Shown here piece after piece: positions 9,956 to 18,906 of a stretch of DNA of 64,000 bases. Location: the NCBI GenBank assembly GCA_903834185.1, contig CAILHX010000003.1, positions 34,902 to 98,901 of the forward strand. Reading direction: 5' to 3'. Each line of letters starts with the position of its first letter. Within the stretch, counting starts at the first letter, position 1. The notes beneath the pieces were generated by a model that saw only the letters and a list, made by a program, of their open reading frames with translations, searched no databases and was not told the origin of the DNA. Origin of the DNA: an uncultured Methylophilaceae bacterium. GTDB taxonomy: Bacteria > Pseudomonadota > Gammaproteobacteria > Burkholderiales > Methylophilaceae. A program made the position numbers and the translations under genes.

Positions 9956-10927
9956 TCAAAATAAGGCCAGCGCCTGCAGCGCTTCACGAAAATGAGCTTC
10001 ATCGGCAGCGGGGCTAAGTGTGCGGCCTGGCAGCCGCAGACCGAAGGCAAGACCCGCAGCGTGAGCATCCAGCACCCAGCGCGTCAATTGGGATAACTTA
10101 TGTTCGGTGTCTTTGCCCGGCGTGGTTTCCCAATCCAGCCACGGCACAAATTGTCCCTGTCCTTCAAACTCTTTGGTATAGAGTCCTTGCTCCCTTGCCG
10201 AAGCTTTCCAGTCTACGCGACGCATTGAATCGCCCAGCCGGTAGTGACGCAGACCCGAGAAGTCTTCGTCACCATGCGTGGCTTGCGATCCTTGGCTATG
10301 GAATTGCTGAAGCGCAGTGGGGATAGGCAGGCCGGGTGGCGCCGGGCGTGGATAGATCAGGCAGTGCAGATCAGTTTCCACATAGCCCCATGTATGGAAC
10401 AAGCCTAATGGAAAGCGGGTGAAGACATTTGCTCTTTCAAGTTTTAGCCAGCCGCGTTGCTTGCTCTCAACGCTCAATACGATTTCGGTTGAGTCATGCG
10501 CGGCAATATCACAGTACAGGCTTGTTTGAGCGTCTAACTTCCGACTTGTTTTCAGACCTATGGCGCTACGGTCATGACCGCTATTTTCGGTCAGGATAAG
10601 AGAGAAGCGAGCCTGTTCTCCGGCAAATACCGCAGGCGCTTTTCCTGGGGTGATGTGGATATGCGCAAGGTTATGCCAGGTATGCAGCATGGCGACGATG
10701 CCCAGCCCCATCAGCCAGAATGCCAACACATAGCCCATATTGAGACTGTAGTTGATGGAGCCGATCAACATGCCGCCTATCATCAGCGCGAACACAAATC
10801 CGGTGCGGCTGGGGACGATGTAGACATGTCTTCTATCGAGAGTCGCGATGTTGTGGCTGGTTTGCGTACTACGTAGAAATTTACTCCAGTCAGGGAGTGC
10901 CCCTGCCAATTTCAGCCTCATCGTCAA
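9956..10927 (-). CDS. DUF58-domain protein (MoxR-associated)
   Basis: 323 aa. Two adjacent hydrophobic segments near residues 40-85 (FVFALMIGGMLIGSI, VLAFWLMGLGIVAML) suggest a membrane anchor. The DUF58 signature follows in the C-terminal half (GDEDFSGLRHYRLGDSMRRVDWKASAR). Such proteins have a vWA-like core and are encoded beside MoxR ATPases. The start is TTG at 10927 (TTGA overlap with the ATPase stop, AAGGTGG 7 bp upstream) or ATG at 10921, two codons later. It likely forms one operon with the flanking genes. Confidence 0.88.
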   Translation of the reverse strand: MTMRLKLAGALPDWSKFLRSTQTSHNIATLDRRHVYIVPSRTGFVFALMIGGMLIGSINYSLNMGYVLAFWLMGLGIVAMLHTWHNLAHIHITPGKAPAVFAGEQARFSLILTENSGHDRSAIGLKTSRKLDAQTSLYCDIAAHDSTEIVLSVESKQRGWLKLERANVFTRFPLGLFHTWGYVETDLHCLIYPRPAPPGLPIPTALQQFHSQGSQATHGDEDFSGLRHYRLGDSMRRVDWKASAREQGLYTKEFEGQGQFVPWLDWETTPGKDTEHKLSQLTRWVLDAHAAGLAFGLRLPGRTLSPAADEAHFREALQALALF

Positions 10928-11826
10928 GGCACAGCCACCTTAGTCAGAAGGTCGGTTGATGCTACGCTGCCACCATTCGCGCTACGCAAGCGGTGGTTAG
11001 CCACACTGGGCAGGATCGCCTGCAAGTCTTCAGGGATGGCGTAGTCACGGCCTTCCAGTAATGCCCAGGCTTGCGCACATTGCTTGAGTGCCAGCCCGGC
11101 ACGCGGACTCAACCCTGCCTCGAACTGCGGGCTGTTGCGACTGAAATCCAGAATTGCCTGCAGGTAATCAAGCAGCGTGTCGGCGATATGGATGCGTGAC
11201 GCCTGTTGTTGTAACTGGATCAAGCCAGCCGCATCGATTACCGGGGAGATATTGACCAGATGGTCTCGCCCGCTGCCGCCGGCAAGCAAAGTGCGTTCTG
11301 AGCGGACATCGGGATAGCCGAGTTTGATACGCATAAGGAAGCGATCCAGTTGCGATTCCGGCAGCGGAAAAGTGCCGATGTGGGTCACCGGGTTTTGTGT
11401 GGCAATGACACAGAAAGGCTCGGGCAATGGACGGGTTTCGCCATCGATCGTCATCTGCCGTTCTTCCATTACTTCCAGCAATGCACTTTGCGTTTTCGGT
11501 GTGGCGCGGTTGATCTCATCGGCCAGCAAAACATTGGTAAATACCGCACCCGGGTGAAATTTGAAATTGGACTCATTGCGGTCATATACCGATACGCCCA
11601 GAATATCCGCGGGCATCAGGTCGCTGGTGAACTGCACCCGGCGAAAGCCCAGCCCCAGCACTTGTGCCAGGGTATGCGCCAGCGTGGTTTTACCCATCCC
11701 GGGCAGATCCTCGATCAGCAAATGGCCTTGCGCCAGGATGCAGGCAAGAGATAGTCTGATCTGTGTTTCTTTACCAAGTATAACGGAACTGCTGAGGGCG
11801 ATGATATCGTTGAGTTGGCGTTGCAT
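10924..11826 (-). CDS. MoxR-family AAA+ ATPase
   Basis: 300-aa AAA+ ATPase. Walker A is LPGMGKTTLAHTLA, Walker B is NVLLADEINRATPKTQSALLE, and sensor residues lie in FCVIATQNPVTHIGTFPLPESQLDRF, characteristic of MoxR. It is thought to act as a chaperone for a membrane or secreted partner together with the DUF58 protein. It ends inside the start of the DUF58 gene, showing tight coupling. The gene upstream on the same strand is the NAD(P)HX repair enzyme, 18 bp away. Confidence 0.92.
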   Translation of the reverse strand: MQRQLNDIIALSSSVILGKETQIRLSLACILAQGHLLIEDLPGMGKTTLAHTLAQVLGLGFRRVQFTSDLMPADILGVSVYDRNESNFKFHPGAVFTNVLLADEINRATPKTQSALLEVMEERQMTIDGETRPLPEPFCVIATQNPVTHIGTFPLPESQLDRFLMRIKLGYPDVRSERTLLAGGSGRDHLVNISPVIDAAGLIQLQQQASRIHIADTLLDYLQAILDFSRNSPQFEAGLSPRAGLALKQCAQAWALLEGRDYAIPEDLQAILPSVANHRLRSANGGSVASTDLLTKVAVP

Positions 11827-11844
11827 GGCGGGTCCAAAAAAGGG

Positions 11845-13326
11845 TTAAGTATTTTTTTCATTCAATAGATTACGTACTTCCAGCGCGATCTCCGATGCTT
11901 TAAGTCCTATCGGGCCGAGCCCATCGGCGACCAGGCTATCTGCGGCGTTGCCATGTAAATAAACACCGAGCAAAGTTGCCTGCTCTAAGGTCAATCCCTG
12001 TACGATCAGCGCGGCGATGATGCCGGTCAATACATCCCCCATGCCTGCCGCGCTCAAGCCGGGATTGCCGCTGGCATTGATGTACCAGCGCGATTTTTCT
12101 GATAGGCCATCGGGGGTAGCAATGACACTGCCTGCACCTTTCAGAACCACAGTGGCATGGTAACGGTTGGCGATATGTTGTGCGCTGGCGATGCGGTCGC
12201 TTTGTATTTGCGTGGTGTCGCAATCCAGTAAAACAGCGGCTTCACCCGGGTGTGGTGTAAGTACTGCATTTCCACGCTGTTTCAGCATGGCAGTCAGAGC
12301 TGGGTCGGCAGCCAGCAGATGTAAAGCATCTGCGTCCAATACCAGGGGGATGCCGGACTGTAGGGCAGTCTTAAGTTGGCTTGCAGCCTGCACACTGCGT
12401 CCCATGCCGGGACCGACAATGATGCAGTCCATGTTTTCCGCAACCTGCTCACCATGACGCAACATCAGCTCGGGGAAATTGGGGTCTATCAACGGCGCAT
12501 CGGCGTTAATGAAATGGCAATACACTCTGCCGCTGCCTGCCAATAGTGCGGCACGGCTAGCCAAAAAAGCAGCTCCCACCATGCCGCTTGCTCCGCCCAG
12601 CACTGCCACACTGCCGAAACTTCCTTTGTGCGAGTTGCGTTTCCTTGGGGCTAGTTTAGCGGGAGGACTATCCAGCAGCCACCCAACGGGGATGGATGGT
12701 GATGGCGTGATTCCCAGCGTTGCCAGATGGATATGCCCTGCGTGGTCTGGGCCGTCAAGGGTATAAAGGCCTGGCTTGTGTGCGATAAAGGTGATGGTAT
12801 GGTCGGCCGTAACTGCAGCTCCCAACACGTGTCCAGTGTCAGCAGACAGACCGCTGGGAACATCAATGGCGAGCCTGGTTGCGGGCAATGCATTGACGGC
12901 ATCTATCAACTGCACATAGTGGGCATCCAGCTCCCGCGTCAGCCCGATGCCAAATAGGCCATCTATCACCAGACCGAATTGAATACAGGTCGGAATCTCG
13001 CTTGTTACCTTGCCACCAGCAACCAGCCATGCGTTATATGCCGCAAGGGCGTCGGGCGGCAACTTGGCGGCATCGCCGGTAAATACAACATGGGTGTGGA
13101 AGAAGCGGCTTTGCAGATGGCGCGCTGCCACCAAAGCATCGCCACCATTGTTGCCAGGCCCCGCCAGGATCAGGATATGTGCATGGCTTTCTTTAACCAG
13201 TCCACAGGCAAGCTCCGCCACTGCCAGGCCGGCTTGTTCCATCAGGCCACCAGTGCCATCGTTAGTACCGTGCTGCAGCTCTATGGCGCGGATTTGTTCA
13301 GTACGGTAAAGGACTGGCAGATTCAT
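11845..13326 (-). CDS. nnr: Bifunctional NAD(P)HX epimerase / ADP-dependent dehydratase
   Basis: Metabolite-repair enzyme (493 aa) that epimerises and dehydrates hydrated NAD(P)H. The N-terminal domain (about 1-215) has the YjeF_N phosphate-binding GPGNNGGDALVAARHL and AIDVPSGLSADTG. The C-terminal domain (about 225-493) is the ribokinase-like dehydratase, with GSFGSVAVLGGASGMVGA, LTPHPGEAAVLL and SAAGMGDVLTGIIAAL. The fused architecture equals E. coli YjeF. Co-directional with and just upstream of the MoxR gene. Confidence 0.93.
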   Translation of the reverse strand: MNLPVLYRTEQIRAIELQHGTNDGTGGLMEQAGLAVAELACGLVKESHAHILILAGPGNNGGDALVAARHLQSRFFHTHVVFTGDAAKLPPDALAAYNAWLVAGGKVTSEIPTCIQFGLVIDGLFGIGLTRELDAHYVQLIDAVNALPATRLAIDVPSGLSADTGHVLGAAVTADHTITFIAHKPGLYTLDGPDHAGHIHLATLGITPSPSIPVGWLLDSPPAKLAPRKRNSHKGSFGSVAVLGGASGMVGAAFLASRAALLAGSGRVYCHFINADAPLIDPNFPELMLRHGEQVAENMDCIIVGPGMGRSVQAASQLKTALQSGIPLVLDADALHLLAADPALTAMLKQRGNAVLTPHPGEAAVLLDCDTTQIQSDRIASAQHIANRYHATVVLKGAGSVIATPDGLSEKSRWYINASGNPGLSAAGMGDVLTGIIAALIVQGLTLEQATLLGVYLHGNAADSLVADGLGPIGLKASEIALEVRNLLNEKNT

Positions 13327-13350
13327 TCTTGCATTGTAATGGCCTGCTGC

Positions 13351-13578
13351 TTAGTTATCGATTTTACCGGGAACTCTGCAACGAAAATCCTTGAATGGGC
13401 CAGGGGAGCCGCCAAAGGGGCCAGCGCCCAATTCCCATCCTTCACCTGGAGAGGTTTGCGCGCAGATGACGGTACCGTCCACCAGGCTTACCCATTTGTA
13501 ATAGGGTGCCGGTGCTGCCAACACATGGAGAGAGGCGCACAAAATGGCTAACAACGCGATGAGCTTGAGCTTGGACAT
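13351..13578 (-). CDS. Small secreted protein of unknown function
   Basis: 75 aa. The ATG at 13578 is chosen because a perfect AAGGAG lies 6 bp upstream; an earlier ATG adds 11 residues without a ribosome site. Residues 1-21 are a signal peptide (MSKLKLIALLAILCASLHVLA) ending before APAPYYKW. The mature part is about 54 residues with two cysteines (VICAQT, FRCRVPGK), so a single disulfide in the periplasm is possible. I do not recognise the family. It is separated by 25 bp from the downstream nnr start and may be cotranscribed. Confidence 0.75.
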   Translation of the reverse strand: MSKLKLIALLAILCASLHVLAAPAPYYKWVSLVDGTVICAQTSPGEGWELGAGPFGGSPGPFKDFRCRVPGKIDN

Positions 13579-13673
13579 ATTGAACTCCTTGAATGTCTTT
13601 ATATAAGGCATAGTCTATCATCAGTAGTAATAGGTTCAATGGTTGAGGACTCAATCGCGTTGACTTGCGCTGC

Positions 13674-14036
13674 TTATGATCGCACTGGCTTCCTGGCCTT
13701 GAGCGCACTTTGATAGGCTTTCTTCGCCCATATCGCCATTTCGTGCCGATCCTCCAAAACTTCAGCAGGAGCTTCGTAATAGCTCATGGAGACCTGCTTG
13801 CCGCGCGCTTCATAAGTGAAAGGTAGCAACCCCAGATGTTTGAAGTCCTCTATGCTGGCTGCATCCACTTTAAAGTAGAGCTTATCGTCTACGATGATGG
13901 CGAATATCAGTCCATCACGATAGATACCGAATCCGCCGAACATGGCTTTGATGGTAATCGCCCCGAATAATGCCATTTGTTCGGTGACGAACTCGCTGAA
14001 TTCCGTACTTTTTGCCGATTTTCTGAGTATTTTCAT
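13674..14036 (-). CDS. TfoX N-terminal-domain protein
   Basis: 120 aa consisting of one TfoX_N domain: the signature FGGFGIYRDGLIFAIIVDDKLYFKVD is present, followed by a region rich in basic residues. TfoX/Sxy proteins are competence regulators in gammaproteobacteria, but they carry an extra C-terminal domain that is absent here, so a role in competence cannot be assumed. Single gene between the small secreted protein and the LysR regulator, all on the minus strand. Confidence 0.82.
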   Translation of the reverse strand: MKILRKSAKSTEFSEFVTEQMALFGAITIKAMFGGFGIYRDGLIFAIIVDDKLYFKVDAASIEDFKHLGLLPFTYEARGKQVSMSYYEAPAEVLEDRHEMAIWAKKAYQSALKARKPVRS

Positions 14037-14101
14037 CTGCGGACAGTTTTCAATTTAAGGATGTATCAATAAGGTCATCAATTAAAAACCATGATCGGAG
14101 G

Positions 14102-14992
14102 TCACCATTCGAGCGTCATGTGTTCCATTCTATCTATGAACCAGTTTAGCGCTTTCCCCGGACGCTGAGTACGCCAAGCCAGATAAAACGGCGCAGAGGG
14201 CTTGAGTTCGGCAACTTCTTTGATGACCAGATGCCCTACCTCTGCGTGGCGCATCGCCAGCATCCTGGGTAGGTAACCAACACCCAGCCCATGGATATGG
14301 GCATCCAGCTTGGCTTGCATATCGGGCACGGTAAATACGTCCTGCCCGGTCAGAATGCCGGAGGTGCGTGGCGGCAAGTTACGCGAGCTATCTGCAGCGG
14401 CAATGGCGCGATGTTTGAGTATATCTTCTGCCTGCAAGGGCTCTGTTGCATGAGCCAGAGGGTGATGCGGGGCGACGGCAAAGACGAATTCCATCGAGCC
14501 CAGCAAGAATGTATTGTAGCCGCCCCCCGATGGGCCCTCGCCCGGCGTGCCAAACGAAATATCGGCGCGACCGGTGACCAGTGCGTCCCATGCACCGCCG
14601 TAGACTTCCCGCAGTAACTGGACACGTGTGCCATAGCCTTGCCGGTAAAACTCTTCCACCAGCGGATAAAAGCGGTTGATGGGGAACAGATCGCTGATGG
14701 CGATGCGCAGTTCTGATTCGCAACCGGTAGATACGCGTTTGACACGAGACTCCAGTTCGCCCGCTGCTCTCAGCAACTGGCGACCTTCACGCAATAATTC
14801 TTTGCCCGCTTCGGTCAATTCCGCTCGGTGGCCGCTACGATCGAATATTGCTACGCCCAGATCCTGCTCCAGTTTTTGCACGGTATAAGTAATCGCTGAC
14901 GGTACGCGGAACAGCTCTTCCGCAGCGGCGGCAAAGCTGCCGCCTCTGTCGATGGCATCCAGCGTTTCTATGGCTTCCAATGAGATTCTCAT
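14102..14992 (-). CDS. LysR-family transcriptional regulator
   Basis: 296 aa. The N-terminal winged helix (about 1-60) shows the LysR signature with GGSFAAAAEELFRVPSAITYTVQKLEQDLG; the remainder is the co-inducer-binding domain, with ISFGTPGEG in the ligand cleft region. It is divergent from the pirin gene, 106 bp away, with several inverted repeats between, so it probably controls the downstream redox genes and itself. No Shine-Dalgarno is visible before the ATG. Inducer unknown. Confidence 0.92.
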   Translation of the reverse strand: MRISLEAIETLDAIDRGGSFAAAAEELFRVPSAITYTVQKLEQDLGVAIFDRSGHRAELTEAGKELLREGRQLLRAAGELESRVKRVSTGCESELRIAISDLFPINRFYPLVEEFYRQGYGTRVQLLREVYGGAWDALVTGRADISFGTPGEGPSGGGYNTFLLGSMEFVFAVAPHHPLAHATEPLQAEDILKHRAIAAADSSRNLPPRTSGILTGQDVFTVPDMQAKLDAHIHGLGVGYLPRMLAMRHAEVGHLVIKEVAELKPSAPFYLAWRTQRPGKALNWFIDRMEHMTLEW

Positions 14993-15002
14993 ATGAATGA
15001 AT

Positions 15003-15051
15003 ATTCAAAATTATTGAATGAGTTTCACAGAATAATTCGCTATGAATTCTG
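15003..15051. promoter_or_regulatory. Candidate LysR operators between lysR and pirin genes
   Basis: Two inverted repeats lie in the divergent intergenic region: ATTCAA-N5-TTGAAT (15003-15019, which also contains a T-N11-A pattern) and CAGAAT-N12-ATTCTG (15028-15051). A third, TTCAG-N5-CTGAA, lies just before the pirin start. LysR proteins bind such T-N11-A dyads; assignment to this regulator is inferred from position only. Confidence 0.55.
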
Positions 15052-15098
15052 TTTCATAAGCCTATTATGTACTCATTCGTTCAGAAAGGCTGAATAAA

Positions 15099-15800
15099 AT
15101 GTTAGAAATTCGCAAAAGCAAAGATAGAGGACACCGTGACCATGGCTGGTTGAACACCCGTCACACATTTTCGTTCGCCGATTATTATGACCCGGAAAAT
15201 ATGGGCTTTTCGGTGTTAAGGGTGATCAATGATGACATCGTGCATGCAAAGCGCGGTTTCGGCATGCATGGCCATAACGATATGGAGATTGTCACTTATG
15301 TATTGCAAGGTGAGCTGCAGCATCAGGATAGCCTAGGCAATGGCTCGGTGATCCGTCCTGGTGATGTGCAGCGCATGAGCGCAGGCACCGGCATCCGCCA
15401 CAGCGAATTCAACCCTTCAGAGACTGAGCCTGTGCATTTGCTCCAGATATGGCTGTTGCCTGCAAAGAATGGGGTAACGCCTAGCTACGAGCAAAAAGCG
15501 TTCGGTGACGATGAAAAACGTGGCAAATTACGCCTGATCGCTTCACCGGACGGTACAGAAAATTCAGTAACCATAGGCCAGGATGTACTTTTGTATTCGG
15601 CGTTGCTGGATGGAACAGAACGAACCGGCAAGGCTATTGCCCAAGGTCGCAAGGCTTATGTGCAGGTGGCAGCAGGCAGTCTGACAGTCAATGGCGTTGC
15701 ATTAGCTGTGGGTGATGGTCTGCGTGTTACCGAAGCCGTGGAACTGACTTTCGAGGAGGGACGGCAGGCTGAGTTTTTACTTTTTGATCTACCAGCATAA
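15099..15800 (+). CDS. Pirin-family bicupin protein
   Basis: 233 aa, the usual length of bacterial pirin/YhhW proteins. N-terminal cupin motifs include HTFSFADYYDP, the metal-site segment HGHNDMEIVTYVLQGELQHQDS and the second His group in GIRHSEFN. Homologues such as E. coli YhhW have quercetin 2,3-dioxygenase activity and bind iron. First gene of a plus-strand run (pirin, flavodoxin-like, YceI, Old Yellow Enzyme, nitroreductase), so it likely belongs to a redox or electrophile stress response. Confidence 0.93.
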   Translation: MLEIRKSKDRGHRDHGWLNTRHTFSFADYYDPENMGFSVLRVINDDIVHAKRGFGMHGHNDMEIVTYVLQGELQHQDSLGNGSVIRPGDVQRMSAGTGIRHSEFNPSETEPVHLLQIWLLPAKNGVTPSYEQKAFGDDEKRGKLRLIASPDGTENSVTIGQDVLLYSALLDGTERTGKAIAQGRKAYVQVAAGSLTVNGVALAVGDGLRVTEAVELTFEEGRQAEFLLFDLPA

Positions 15801-15851
15801 CTATTAAGTATTAGAAGCATGGTTTTAATTTAACTATCATAAGGAGTCATC

Positions 15852-16427
15852 ATGGCAAAAGTAGCAGTGGTATATCACAGTGGGTATGGGCATACAGCCG
15901 AGCAAGCCAAGGCGGTGATACGTGGTGTGGAGAGCGTGAGCGGCACCAATGCTAACCTGATCCCGGTTGATCAGATTGAACAGCATTGGGTTACGCTGGA
16001 AGCTGCGGATGCCATCATTTTCGGTAGTCCTACCTATATGGGCAGTGCATCTGCACCGTTCAAGACTTTTATGGATGCCAGTTCCAAGGTCTGGTTTGGA
16101 CAGGGATGGAAGAACAAGATTGCGGCTGGCTTTACCAATTCAGCGAGCCAGAACGGCGACAAATTGAATACCCTGGTGCAACTGGCTATTTTTGCTGCGC
16201 AGCACGGTATGATCTGGGTCGGGCTTGATCTGATGCCGGGCAACAATAATAGCAAAGGCTCGGTAAATGACTTGAACCGACTGGGTGGTTTTTTGGGTGC
16301 CTTGGCGCAATCCAATTCAGACGAAGGCCCTGACGCAGGTCCAATCGCCAGTGACCTGAAAACAGCAGAGCATCTGGGAGCACGCGTGGCGCAAATTACT
16401 AACCAGTTTTTAGCTGGACGTAAATAG
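15852..16427 (+). CDS. Flavodoxin / NAD(P)H:quinone oxidoreductase-like FMN protein
   Basis: 191 aa with a flavodoxin fold: the FMN phosphate loop YHSGYGHTAEQAKAV at the N-terminus, the FGSPTYMGSASAPFKTFMD loop and GFTNSASQNGDKLNTL. It resembles WrbA but is a separate paralogue from the wrbA gene at 22 kb. AAGGAG lies 6 bp before the ATG. It sits between pirin and yceI, so a role in quinone or electrophile reduction is inferred. Confidence 0.88.
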   Translation: MAKVAVVYHSGYGHTAEQAKAVIRGVESVSGTNANLIPVDQIEQHWVTLEAADAIIFGSPTYMGSASAPFKTFMDASSKVWFGQGWKNKIAAGFTNSASQNGDKLNTLVQLAIFAAQHGMIWVGLDLMPGNNNSKGSVNDLNRLGGFLGALAQSNSDEGPDAGPIASDLKTAEHLGARVAQITNQFLAGRK

Positions 16428-16545
16428 CTCAAGCGAGTGGAATATTTTATGGAGTAATCTGGTACTGATTACTCCTGTGGTTACAAACACGTCCCGACAG
16501 GCATGACGTGTGATATCAGGCACTAAAATTATTAAGGAGAATTTG

Positions 16546-17145
16546 ATGAAAAATTTGATGGTTGGTCTGGTTTTGGCCGGTTTTACCAGTATTGCTTTCG
16601 CACAAAATATACAAACTTACGGCATTGATAATACCCATAGCTTTGCCAATTTTACGATACGGCACGTGGTCTCCAAGACCGCTGGCACCTTTCCCGATGT
16701 AACAGGCCTAATCACCATAGACCACGATAATCTGAATAATTCCAGTGTGAAAGCCAGCATCAATATACTCAGCGTGAATACCAACAATGCCAAACGTGAC
16801 GAACATATCACCACCAAACCCGAATATCTGGATGCCGGCAAGTTTGCGAAAATGACGTTCGAAAGCACTTCAGTTGAAGCCAGCAGCAAGACCGAAGGTA
16901 TATTGCATGGTAGTTTCACGCTGCACGGCGTGACCAAACAGATCTCATTCCCGTTCAAGATACTGGGTATCGGTTCCGACCCGTGGGGTGGGACGCGTAT
17001 GGGTATAGAAGCGCATACCAGCATCAAGGCATCTGATTACGGTCTGGCCTGGGGAGTACAACCGAATGCGCCTATAGGCGATGAAGTCGACATTACTTTA
17101 TTGATTGAAGGTGTGAAGAGCAGCCCTGACCATAAACCGTTCTAA
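16546..17145 (+). CDS. YceI-family periplasmic lipid-binding protein
   Basis: 199 aa. The ATG at 16546 has AAGGAGA 5 bp upstream and opens a signal peptide ending GFTSIAFA before QNIQTYG. The mature protein shows the YceI lipocalin-like barrel pattern: IDNTHSFANFTIRHVVSKTAGTF, ITTKPEYLDAGKFAKMTFEST, LHGVTKQISFPFKI. Family members bind polyisoprenoid or quinone-like lipids in the periplasm. This fits the quinone/electrophile theme of the cluster. Confidence 0.92.
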   Translation: MKNLMVGLVLAGFTSIAFAQNIQTYGIDNTHSFANFTIRHVVSKTAGTFPDVTGLITIDHDNLNNSSVKASINILSVNTNNAKRDEHITTKPEYLDAGKFAKMTFESTSVEASSKTEGILHGSFTLHGVTKQISFPFKILGIGSDPWGGTRMGIEAHTSIKASDYGLAWGVQPNAPIGDEVDITLLIEGVKSSPDHKPF

Positions 17146-17164
17146 TTAGCTTGGGAATTTTAAT

Positions 17165-18250
17165 ATGACAGACTTATTTACCCCAATAAAACTGGGTAGC
17201 ATGCAGTTGTCGAATCGTATCGTGATGGCGCCGTTGACACGTAACCGTGCTGCCATGCCCGGTAATATTCCGCAGGAGATCAATGTCACGTATTACACCC
17301 AGCGCGCTTCTGCCGGTCTGATCATCACCGAAGCGAGTCCAATTTCAGCAATGGGGCATGGCTATCCAGCCACGCCAGGCATCCACACTGCACAACAGGT
17401 TGCAGGCTGGAAAAAAGTGGTGGATGCGGTACATGCCGAAGGTGGGCGCATCGTTTTGCAATTGTGGCATGTGGGGCGCATTTCACATCCCTCGTTATTG
17501 CCGAAAAACGCGTTACCGGTTGCACCTTCTGCTCTCAAACCGGCGGGACAGGCGTTCACTTATCAGGGTTTGCAGGATTTTGTGACGCCTCGTGCGCTGA
17601 ATACGGCTGAGATAGAAGCTGTGATCAACGAATACAGAGTGGGTGCGCAGCATGCATTGCAGGCCGGATTTGACGGCGTGGAGATTCACAGTGCCAACGG
17701 ATATTTGCTTGACCAGTTTCTGCGCGATAGCACCAATAAACGATTCGATCAGTATGGCGGTAGCATAGAAAACCGTACGCGTTTGTTATTGGAAGTCACC
17801 GCTACCGTATGTAAAGTTTGGGGTAGCGACAGGGTTGGAGTACGTATTTCTCCGATCAATCCTTTCAACGATATACACGATTCCAACCCACAAGCACTGT
17901 TCAATCATGCCGCCGATGAGCTCAATCAGTTCAAACTTGCCTATCTGCATGCGGTGGAAATAGGGATCAATAGCAGCGGACCTCTGCAAGAATTCGATTT
18001 TGTTCAACTGCGCCGCCGTTTCAAGAGTAACTACATTGCCAACGGCAGCTACGACTTTGCTCGCGGTACCGCTGCTGTGTCTGAAAACAAAGCGGATTGC
18101 ATCGCTTATGGCGTACCTTTCATCGCCAATCCGGATCTGGTGGAAAGATTCAAGCTGAACGCCCCGCTCAACACTCCCGACCACACTACCTTTTATGGTG
18201 GGGCCGAGCATGGTTATACTGATTATCCAGCGCTTGATAAAACCCTATAA
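17165..18250 (+). CDS. Old Yellow Enzyme-family alkene reductase
   Basis: FMN oxidoreductase of 361 aa with a single TIM barrel, as in NemA. Visible are MAPLTRNRA, WKKVVDAVHAEGGRIVLQLWHVGRISH, and the substrate-binding HSANGYLLDQFLRD followed by YGGSIENRTRLLLEV. Such enzymes reduce activated alkenes, maleimides and nitro-esters using NAD(P)H. 19 bp downstream of yceI and 10 bp upstream of the nitroreductase gene, so it is part of one transcript. Confidence 0.93.
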   Translation: MTDLFTPIKLGSMQLSNRIVMAPLTRNRAAMPGNIPQEINVTYYTQRASAGLIITEASPISAMGHGYPATPGIHTAQQVAGWKKVVDAVHAEGGRIVLQLWHVGRISHPSLLPKNALPVAPSALKPAGQAFTYQGLQDFVTPRALNTAEIEAVINEYRVGAQHALQAGFDGVEIHSANGYLLDQFLRDSTNKRFDQYGGSIENRTRLLLEVTATVCKVWGSDRVGVRISPINPFNDIHDSNPQALFNHAADELNQFKLAYLHAVEIGINSSGPLQEFDFVQLRRRFKSNYIANGSYDFARGTAAVSENKADCIAYGVPFIANPDLVERFKLNAPLNTPDHTTFYGGAEHGYTDYPALDKTL

Positions 18251-18260
18251 GGAAACCCGT

Positions 18261-18869
18261 ATGAAAAAACCGGCAATCACCCAGGTAGACATTCATCCAT
18301 TATTGGCCGAGCGCTGGAGTAGCCGCGCTTATGATGCCAGCAAGTCTGTTACTCAAGAGCAGACCATCGCGCTGCTGGAAGCGGCACGCTGGGCACCTTC
18401 TTGTTTTGGCGATCAACCATGGCGCTTTGTGATCTGGAACAAGGCTACAGATCCAACCGGCTGGCAACAGGCTTTGGAATGTCTGGTTCCCGGTAATCAG
18501 TCGTGGGTGCAGGATGCGCCTTTACTGATGTTGGTTACCGCGGACAGTCTGTTTACCCATAATGGCAAACCCAACCGCTGGGGGCAATATGACACAGGCG
18601 CTGCGGCAGAGAATCTATGCCTGCAAGCAGAAGCGTTGGGTTTGAAAGCGCATCAGATGGGCGGCTTCGATGTGGACAAGGCGCGCACTCTGGCAGCTGT
18701 TCCTGAGCAATATCAATTGATGGCGATGCTGTCGGTGGGCTATCCGGCGGCGCTGGAAAATATCAATGACGAACTGAAAGGGCGCGAAATTGCGCCCAGG
18801 CAACGACGCGAATTGAACGAGCTGTTTTTTGCCGGAACCTGGGGTAAACGTTCCGTCGATAATGTCTGA
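18261..18869 (+). CDS. Nitroreductase-family FMN oxidoreductase
   Basis: 202 aa. The ATG at 18261 is chosen because AAGGAAA lies 6 bp upstream and the protein then starts right before the typical RWSSRAYD motif. ARWAPSCFGDQPWRF and YDTGAAAENLCLQAEALG are nitroreductase FMN-site segments; the C-terminal GREIAPRQRRELNELFF closes the fold. Expected to reduce quinones or nitro compounds. Last gene of the pirin-led run; a thioredoxin-like gene follows after 37 bp. Confidence 0.9.
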   Translation: MKKPAITQVDIHPLLAERWSSRAYDASKSVTQEQTIALLEAARWAPSCFGDQPWRFVIWNKATDPTGWQQALECLVPGNQSWVQDAPLLMLVTADSLFTHNGKPNRWGQYDTGAAAENLCLQAEALGLKAHQMGGFDVDKARTLAAVPEQYQLMAMLSVGYPAALENINDELKGREIAPRQRRELNELFFAGTWGKRSVDNV

Positions 18870-18906
18870 TAGAATGCGGCTTTTCGAATTTTAGGAATTC
18901 ATCAGC

